Assembly (NCBI GenBank): GCA_905397405.1
Contig: CAJPVJ010000403.1
Span: 1-26,286 of the forward strand
Direction: 5' to 3'
Length of the DNA stretch: 26,286 bases
From: Oppiella nova
Lineage: Eukaryota; Arthropoda; Arachnida; Sarcoptiformes; Oppiidae
The translations under genes and the position numbers were made by a program. Below the pieces are notes generated by a model. That model was not told where the DNA came from, did not search any database, and saw only the letters and a program-made list of their open reading frames with translations. This document shows, in pieces, positions 20,522-26,286 of the stretch (positions are counted from its first letter, which is position 1; every line of letters starts with the position of its first letter).

Positions 20522-22455
20522 ATGTGTTTTCCCAAAGTCTTGTCACTGAAGACATTGCAAACGCATCTCAAACTCAAGAGATTTAGTTTACCGCTGATGT
20601 CGACGATAATGAACGCATCGGTTAAACGAAAACTGCAGATAAAGGAGGAGCCTGTGGACGAGACATCGGCGCCAGAGGTATGCAATCAGCCATTGGATGT
20701 CATTATCGCTGATTTGATTGATTTGATCCGTGGTTCCGCAGACAAAGCCGAAGCGAAAGAGACCAGAATTGCCGGAATATTCTTTGGATGTGAGGCTGAT
20801 AATGCACCTGTTGCCGAATGCCTTTCACATAGGGATAATGAAGTGCATGAAAAGGGTGACGTTCCCGGCCACCTACCCTGTCCTCAACGTGAGGAAAATG
20901 CGGTTACTCAAGGCACCGCTGACGCCCGAGAAGATTGTATGTCATTGTCATGTCATTTGATCCGCGCTTGAATGCGTTGACACTTATGTGTGGTTTGTCT
21001 GATGGCGTGTATAGAGGGGTCGCATCGAAAACGGGTTTCTTTTGGTGAACAACCAGAAGGTGGACATCGATTACAAACTCAAAGGACACGATCTCCTCAC
21101 ACATCGACTCCATAGACACGAATCGCCGGTACTTTCGGCGCCCATACCTGTCATCCATATGTCTAACGATATGCTGGTTGTGGACAAACCTCCGTCTATT
21201 CCCGTGAGTGATATTTTCTGTGCCAACGCTTCACTCTCGATGACTAATGCACTTAATGTACATCAGATACATCCTTGTGGTAAATACCGCCACAATTCAG
21301 TGATGCATGTGTTGGCCAAAGAGCACAATATGACTGATCTCTACAGTAAGCGTCGAAACTCATTGTCTTAATTCATATCTGATTGTCATATGTCGCTAAT
21401 CCATGGCACAGATATCCATCGTTTGGATCGATTAACATCCGGAGTACTACTGATCGCCCGAAACACGTCCACCGCTCAGAAATTTCACGAACAGATCCGC
21501 AATCACTTAATATCCAAAGAATACGTTTGTCGAGTTGTCGGCAAATTCCCAGAGTATGGCTAGTTAACTTAACAAAACAATCAACAGACAAATGTCTTTG
21601 TCATCACCACTAGTGGTGTCGTGACCTGTGATCAGCCGCTCGAAACCCTGTCCCACAAGATAGGCATCTGTATTGTGGACCCGAAGGGCAAGTCCTGCAG
21701 CACTGCCTTCGAGCGACTCAACTATAACGGCAAGAGTAGTACCGTATTGTGTAGACCCAAAACAGGGCGTATGCATCAGATCCGTGTTCACTTGCAATAC
21801 TTGGGTCATCCCATTGTCAACGACTCCTTCTATAATAACGATGCGTTTGGGCCCCAGAAGGGAAAGGGAGGCGAATACGGAAAGTCTAAAGAAGTGGTCA
21901 GAATTGTTCTCAAATTAGATCCTATTTTACAATTCAATTAATGTTTAAATTGTTTTGAATTGATAGCTAATCCAAGACATTGATAAACAACACCAACGAA
22001 TGCTTTATCTCATATCAAATGTCAGTGAAGTGTCAGCTGAAGAGCGAGAGATAAACGATAGGAAACGAGAGATCGCCTTAAAAGCCTTACATCACTACAC
22101 GAATCGAGAGGAATGGCATGCGTTGACTGAAAAGTATTTGAAACAGTATTTGGTTTGATTTTAATTGTGTTTAAATGAATTGCTTTATGTTTTGTTAGAT
22201 ACAAATGCGACACAAATCGGTTGATAACAGACACCGAGTGCGAGGAGTGTGTGAACCGGACTATTGATCCAAACCCTAAGGATTTACTCATTTATTTGCA
22301 CGCATTCTGTTATAAAGTAATGTCTGATTGTAGCCGACATTGAGTGCAATCTATTAATTGTTTTGTATTTCCATTGAATGTTGATTTAGGGCCAAGACTT
22401 TGAGTATAAGACGGCGCATCCAGTCTGGGCTTTGGATGATTGGGATTATGATTAA
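20522..22455 (+). CDS. RPUSD2: RPUSD2 pseudouridine synthase, copy A (exon 2 corrupted)
   Basis: Same nine-exon gene as copy B: 20522 (or 20597)-20677, 20742-20936, 21015-21203, 21267-21345, 21412-21553, 21614-21896, 21967-22145, 22199-22316, 22390-22455. Splice sites agree. Exon 2 stays open but 20791-20917 is the complement of copy B's 23337-23463. The family-conserved YYVDNGLRKVYPYYF region is thereby replaced by an unrelated sequence (VRLIMHLLPNAFHIG...), after which both copies agree again at TPEKI. An annotator would call this a divergent paralog; I call it an allele with an artefact. A 32-nt complement patch lies in intron 5. Catalytic HRLDR is intact in exon 5. Confidence 0.85.
20791..20917. 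other. Complement-only copy of 23337-23463 (127 nt)
   Basis: 127 of 127 bases are the complement, unreversed, of the matching positions in copy B. The flanks on both sides are directly identical (GGATG before; CTGAC-like after, with two substitutions). Copy B is the true version because it encodes residues conserved in RPUSD2. Confidence 0.98.
21559..21590. other. Complement-only segment of 24091-24122 (32 nt)
   Basis: 32 of 32 bases complementary in the same direction, with direct identity outside. It lies in RPUSD2 intron 5. Copy B is T-rich before its acceptor and so looks original; copy A is A-rich. Confidence 0.95.
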
Positions 22456-22778
22456 TGTATCATATTTTTGACGATATTCTGGTTTTTGAATCAATTAAAT
22501 AGTTGTTTTGTTATAAATTTTATTTACCGGTACAACAAAATGTTACGGTACTACAGTAACAAATCATAATAAAGTACATTTGGGTGTATTAGTTCAGTCC
22601 CAGAGGAACTAGTATTATGTAAGAAATAAGTGATAAAACAGTATTGATTGTGTGGTTTTGAATTGAAAAGTCTAATACTTGAGAGAATAGTCTAATACTG
22701 TATTCGGAATCAATTAATCGGATTATAAAACGTTTGATTAATTATAAGAAATTATTACAAAAATTACAAAATCATAGG

Positions 22779-22993
22779 TCAGTCGTCGAGCATGAAGTCG
22801 TCGTATAGATCCAGGTGTTCGTACGGATTGACAAAAGTGGTAAAGTTGGAGGGAATGCCCAATGACAGCAAAATGGACTTCTCCTCGTCCGTGAGGTCTG
22901 GTATCGCGAAGTTTCCCGGTTTATAGGTCGAGACGTTGGCCTTCGCCGCCAACTCCTGCGGCGCTGTCTTTGTCTCGAGTTTCCTGAACGACA
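22779..22993 (-). CDS. C-terminal end of the 25439-26286 gene, copy A, cut by the gap
   Basis: Identical to 25439-25653 as far as I compared: stop TGA at 22781-22779 and the acidic tail DLYDDFMLDD. The reading frame is interrupted by the N at 22994, where sequence returns to the start of the RPUSD2 locus. Confidence 0.85.
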
Positions 22994-22994
22994 N
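22994..22994. other. Single N: scaffold join
   Basis: The only ambiguous base in the window; it separates the two copies of the RPUSD2 locus. Confidence 0.99.
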
Positions 22995-23067
22995 TATTCG
23001 AGATTAATTTAATAGTCAACATTGACCCTGAGTACAACTGGTGTCAACTCGTAATTAATGATATTTT

Positions 23068-24987
23068 ATGTGTTTTCCCAAAGTCTTGTCACTGAAGACA
23101 TTGCAAACGCATCTCAAACTCACGGGATTTAGTTTACCGCTGATGTCGACGATAATGAACGCATCGGTTAAACGAAAACTGCAGATAAAGGAGGAGCCTG
23201 TGGACGAGACATCGGCGCCAGAGGTATGCAATCAGCCATTGGATGTCATTATCGCTGATTTGATTGATTTGATCCGTGGTTCCGCAGACAAAGCCGAAGC
23301 GAAAGAGACCAGAATTGCCGGAATATTCTTTGGATGACTCCGACTATTACGTGGACAACGGCTTACGGAAAGTGTATCCCTATTACTTCACGTACTTTTC
23401 CCACTGCAAGGGCCGGTGGATGGGACAGGAGTTGCACTCCTTTTACGCCAATGAGTTCCGTGGACTGACACCCGAGAAGATTGTATGTCATTTGATCCGC
23501 GCTTGAATGCGTTGACACTTATGTGTGGTTTGTCTGATGGCGTGTATAGAGAGGTCGCATCGAAAACGGATTTCTTTTGGTGAACAACCAGAAGGTGGAC
23601 ATCGATTACAAACTCAAAGGACACGATCTGCTCACACATCGCCTCCATAGACACGAATCGCCGGTACTTTCGGCGCCCATACCTGTCATCCATATGTCTA
23701 ACGATATGCTGGTTGTGGACAAACCTCCGTCCATTCCCGTGAGTGATATTTTCTGTGCCAACGCTTCACTCTCGATGACTAATGCACTTAATCTTCAGAT
23801 ACATCCTTGTGGTAAATACAGACACAATTCAGTGATGCATGTGTTGGCCAAAGAGCACAATATGACTGATCTCTACAGTAAGCGTCGAAACTCATTGTCT
23901 TAATTCATATCTGATTGTCATATGTCGCTAATTCATGGCACAGATATCCATCGTTTGGATCGATTAACATCCGGAGTACTACTGATCGCCCGAAACACGT
24001 CCACCGCTCAGAAATTTCACGAACAGATCCGCAATCACTTAATTTCCAAAGAATACGTTTGTCGAGTTGTCGGCAAATTCCCAGAGTATGCGATCAATTG
24101 AATTGTTTTGTTAGTTGTCTGTAATGTCTTTGTCATCACCACTAGTGGTGTCGTGACCTGTGATCAGCCGCTCGAAACCCTGTCCCACAAGATAGGCATC
24201 TGTATTGTGGACCCGAAGGGCAAGTCCTGCAGCACTGCCTTCGAGCGACTCAACTATAACGGCAAGAGTAGTACCGTATTGTGTAGACCCAAGACAGGGC
24301 GCATGCATCAGATCCGTGTCCACTTGCAATACTTGGGTCATCCCATTGTCAACGACTCTTTCTATAATAACGATGCGTTTGGGCCCCAGAAGGGAAAGGG
24401 AGGCGAATACGGAAAGTCTAAAGAAGTGGTAAGAATTGATCTCAAATACGATCCTATTTTACAATTCAAGTAATGTTTAACTTGTTTTGAATTGATAGCT
24501 AATCCAAGACATTGATAAACAACACCAACGAATGCTTTATCTCATATCAAATGTCAGTGAAGTGTCGGCTGAGGAGCGAGAGATAAACGATAGGAAACGA
24601 GAGATCGCTTTAAAAGCCTTACATCACTACACGAATCGAGAGGAATGGCATGCGTTGACTGAAAAGTATTTGAAACAGTATTTGGTTTGATTTGAATTGT
24701 GTTTAAATGAATTGCTTTATGTTTTGTTAGATACAAATGCGACACAAATCGGTTGATAACAGACACCGAGTGTGAGGAGTGTGTGAACCGGACTATTGAT
24801 CCAAACCCTAAGGATTTACTCATTTATTTGCACGCATTCTGTTATAAAGTAATGTCTGACTGTAGCCGACATTGAGTGCAATCTATTAATTGTTTTGTAT
24901 TTCCATTGAATGTTGATTTAGGGCCAAGACTTTGAGTATAAGACAGCGCATCCAGTCTGGGCTTTGGATGATTGGGATTATGATTAA
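23068..24987 (+). CDS. RPUSD2: RPUSD2, RluA-family RNA pseudouridine synthase (copy B, intact)
   Basis: Converts uridine to pseudouridine in RNA. Exons: 23068-23223, 23288-23482, 23550-23738, 23799-23877, 23944-24085, 24146-24428, 24499-24677, 24731-24848, 24922-24987; all GT-AG, length divisible by three. Start at 23068 gives 468 aa; ATG at 23143 gives 443 aa and begins MSTIMNASVKRK. The longer N-terminus (MCFPKVLSLKTLQTHLK) is basic and could be a mitochondrial presequence, so both may be used. Domains: a nuclear-type basic patch (TKPKRKRPELPEYS), the S4-like part (YYVDNGLRKVYPYYF, GFLLVNNQKVDIDYKL, HRHESPV), VVDKPPSIPVIHPCGKYRHN, the catalytic motif IHRLDRLTSGVLL (Asp nucleophile), RVDP-like IVDPKGK, and CRPKTGRMHQIRVHLQYLGHPI. 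The C-terminal extension ends with a Cys pair (ECEEC) and WALDDWDYD, as in animal RPUSD2. Confidence 0.95.
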
Positions 24988-25200
24988 TGTATCATATTTT
25001 TGACGATATTCTGGTTTTTGAATCAATTAAATAGTTGTTTTGTTATAAATTTTATTTACCGGTACAACAAAAAGCGCATCCAGTCTGGGCTTTGGATGAT
25101 TGGGATTATGATTAATGTATCATATTTTTGACGATATTCTGGTAAAACTTAGTTAATTTATCAACAAAACAATATTTAAAATAAATGGCCATGTTGTTTT
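24945..25200 (+). repeat. 128-bp-period duplication (7), second copy partly complemented
   Basis: 24945-25015 equals 25073-25143 directly (offset 128, 71 bases). The remaining 57 bases of the unit (25016-25072) match 25144-25200 only as complement. So the same 128 period is present and is overlaid by the complement patch that starts at 25144. Confidence 0.93.
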
Positions 25201-25270
25201 ACAATGCCATGATGTCATTGTTTAGTATTATTTCATGTAAACCCACATAATCAAGTCAGGGTCTCCTTGA
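25144..25270. other. Complement-only copy of 22484-22610 (127 nt)
   Basis: 127 of 127 bases complementary in the same direction; direct identity resumes at 25271 (AGTATTATG). The direct version is also seen at 25016-25072, so 25144-25270 is the altered one. It lies in the 3' flank of RPUSD2, non-coding. Confidence 0.98.
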
Positions 25271-25438
25271 AGTATTATGTAAGAAATAAGTGATAAAACA
25301 GTATTGATTGTGTGGTTTTGAATTGAAAAGTCTAATACTTGAGAGAATAGTCTAATACTGTATTCGGAATCAATTAATCGGATTATAAAACGTTTGATTA
25401 ATTATAAGAAATTATTACAAAAATTACAAAATCATAGG

Positions 25439-26286
25439 TCAGTCGTCGAGCATGAAGTCGTCGTATAGATCCAGGTGTTCGTACGGATTGACAAAAGTGG
25501 TAAAGTTGGAGGGAATGCCCAATGACAGCAAAATGGACTTCTCCTCGTCCGTGAGGTCTGGTATCGCGAAGTTTCCCGGTTTATAGGTCGAGACGTTGGC
25601 CTTCGCCGCCAACTCCTGCGGCGCTGTCTTTGTCTCGAGTTTCCTGAACGACAAGTTGGTCAGCGATGTGCGGCCGCCGTGTTTGGCCTCCTCTGCCATG
25701 TGGTGATAGGCGCAGAGGGCGAGGTCGGGGTAATGGCGGCGATCGAGTTGATCCGCTTCAGGGAAACCCAAGAGTCGGGCGAACGGCACATACTTTTCGC
25801 CGTATTTCTCGACGATAGCCTCTCTGGCGCTCGTAATCCGTTTGATGTCCTCTTTGACGGCCTCCAAGTCGACGGCCTCTGTGTAGGGGTTCTGAGAATA
25901 TGTGAACGACTGGCGGAACCACTGGAGACCCGAATAACTCATTGCGAGGAATATCTGTCGCTTCATGGCGTGGAAGACGGGTCTGTTGTCCGCGGTGTCG
26001 ATGATGTGTCGGGTGAGCGCCGGCACCAGACTCTTGTAGACATAGTAACGCCGTTTTGTGGCCACAAACAGCTCCGGATGACACGCAAACGACAACTTCG
26101 AGTCGGATCGACGGATCATCGCTGCGAAGGCGTCCACTCTTTTGCGGATCCATTCCTCGAGGTATTGGTTGTGGCTTTTGGCCGGCAGTGCGAAGAATAG
26201 GAAATAGTTGGTCAGCAACTGATCCACAGGTATGTCTGCGCTCGTGTCCACCGGTACGCCAAACGTGGTCTCAAACTGTTCGTCAC
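25439..26286 (-). CDS. Unidentified protein, C-terminal 281 codons, open at window end
   Basis: Continuous minus-strand frame from the window edge (first residues DEQFETTFGVPVDTS) to TGA at 25441-25439. No signal peptide or membrane span is seen. The protein looks soluble and mostly helical, with many Tyr and charged residues (YLEEWIRKRVDAFAAMIRRS, then YYVYKSLVPALTRHIID), a low-complexity middle and a very acidic end (DLYDDFMLDD). GC content is higher than in its flanks, as in the other conserved genes here, and codon use is ordinary, so it is a real gene. I do not recognise the family. Tail to tail with RPUSD2 (about 450 bp apart). Confidence 0.7.
   Translation of the reverse strand, partial: DEQFETTFGVPVDTSADIPVDQLLTNYFLFFALPAKSHNQYLEEWIRKRVDAFAAMIRRSDSKLSFACHPELFVATKRRYYVYKSLVPALTRHIIDTADNRPVFHAMKRQIFLAMSYSGLQWFRQSFTYSQNPYTEAVDLEAVKEDIKRITSAREAIVEKYGEKYVPFARLLGFPEADQLDRRHYPDLALCAYHHMAEEAKHGGRTSLTNLSFRKLETKTAPQELAAKANVSTYKPGNFAIPDLTDEEKSILLSLGIPSNFTTFVNPYEHLDLYDDFMLDD

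Larger units (their letters stand above)
20449..22993. repeat. Haplotype-like copy A of the RPUSD2 locus
   Basis: Repeats at 22995-25653 (offset 2546 at the start) with sparse substitutions and small indels. It ends exactly at the single N at 22994, in the middle of the downstream gene. I read it as one allele. Confidence 0.88.
22995..25653. repeat. Haplotype-like copy B of the RPUSD2 locus
   Basis: Begins TATTCGAGATT like 20449 and follows copy A through RPUSD2 into the next gene, then continues past it. It is longer than copy A because of the 128-bp duplication near 24945-25200. Confidence 0.88.

Noticed and set aside
20791-20917. Small inversion or an alternative exon in RPUSD2
   Set aside because: An inversion would appear as the reverse complement; this is the complement in the same direction. 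The encoded residues lack family conservation.
25679-26200. 173-codon plus-strand open frame
   Set aside because: Antisense shadow of the 25439-26286 gene.
1-26286. tRNA, rRNA, CRISPR, transposon or viral insertions
   Set aside because: Read through both strands for B-box-like GGTTCGA words, regularly spaced repeats, transposase or reverse-transcriptase motifs and terminal repeats; none found, though a short degenerate element could be missed.

Overview
This is eukaryotic nuclear DNA, most likely from a small-genome arthropod. A mite is my guess, from gene style and not from a marker. The DNA is AT-rich between genes, introns are short (mostly about 55-100 bp, GT-AG), genes lie a few hundred bases apart on both strands, and every recognisable protein is a conserved animal housekeeping protein. 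There are no bacterial operons, rRNA, tRNA or CRISPR arrays that I can see.

Layout. 1-5588 is a disturbed phospholipase B-like (PLBD) locus: an inverted 5' fragment (1-361, minus), an unidentified small membrane protein gene (910-1496, minus), the first exon of the U2 snRNP A' gene SNRPA1 (1990-2182) that breaks off into a PLBD 3' fragment (2183-2533), a nearly complete PLBD gene (2863-5031), and a second PLBD 3' fragment (5135-5588). Then come a six-finger C2H2 gene (5640-6467, minus), condensin subunit CAP-G (7437-11368, minus), a single-pass membrane protein lacking a visible start (11786-12445, minus), VPS18 (12541-16148, minus, nine exons), GEMIN2 (16498-17680, plus, sharing a short divergent promoter with VPS18), a divergent pair of small secreted/membrane proteins (18432-19070 minus and 19315-19713 plus), the pseudouridine synthase gene RPUSD2 present twice (20522-22455 and 23068-24987), and the C-terminal part of an unidentified gene (25439-26286, minus).

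The striking content is structural. (1) Six unrelated places carry a direct tandem duplication with a period of exactly 128 bp, and a seventh is partly masked. Removing them restores the reading frames of PLBD, CAP-G and GEMIN2 to exact multiples of three. (2) Four segments are the base-by-base COMPLEMENT, not reverse complement, of another segment in the window: three of exactly 127 nt and one of exactly 32 nt, all without a mismatch. A fifth is predicted in the 3' part of CAP-G, where two in-frame stops disappear if about 127 nt are complemented. No polymerase or recombination reaction makes a complement without reversal. The sizes 127, 128 and 32 (bases per 64-bit word in 2-bit coding) point to a k-mer assembly or gap-filling fault. 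(3) 20449-22993 and 22995-25653, separated by a single N, look like two haplotypes of one locus placed end to end.

So I see no new biological system. The undescribed signal is a reproducible sequence-construction artefact that breaks at least five genes and would mislead automatic annotation (false frameshifts, false stops, false paralogs). Functionally the genes are unrelated housekeeping genes: snRNP biogenesis (GEMIN2) and splicing (SNRPA1), lysosomal trafficking (VPS18) and hydrolysis (PLBD), chromosome condensation (CAP-G), and RNA modification (RPUSD2).
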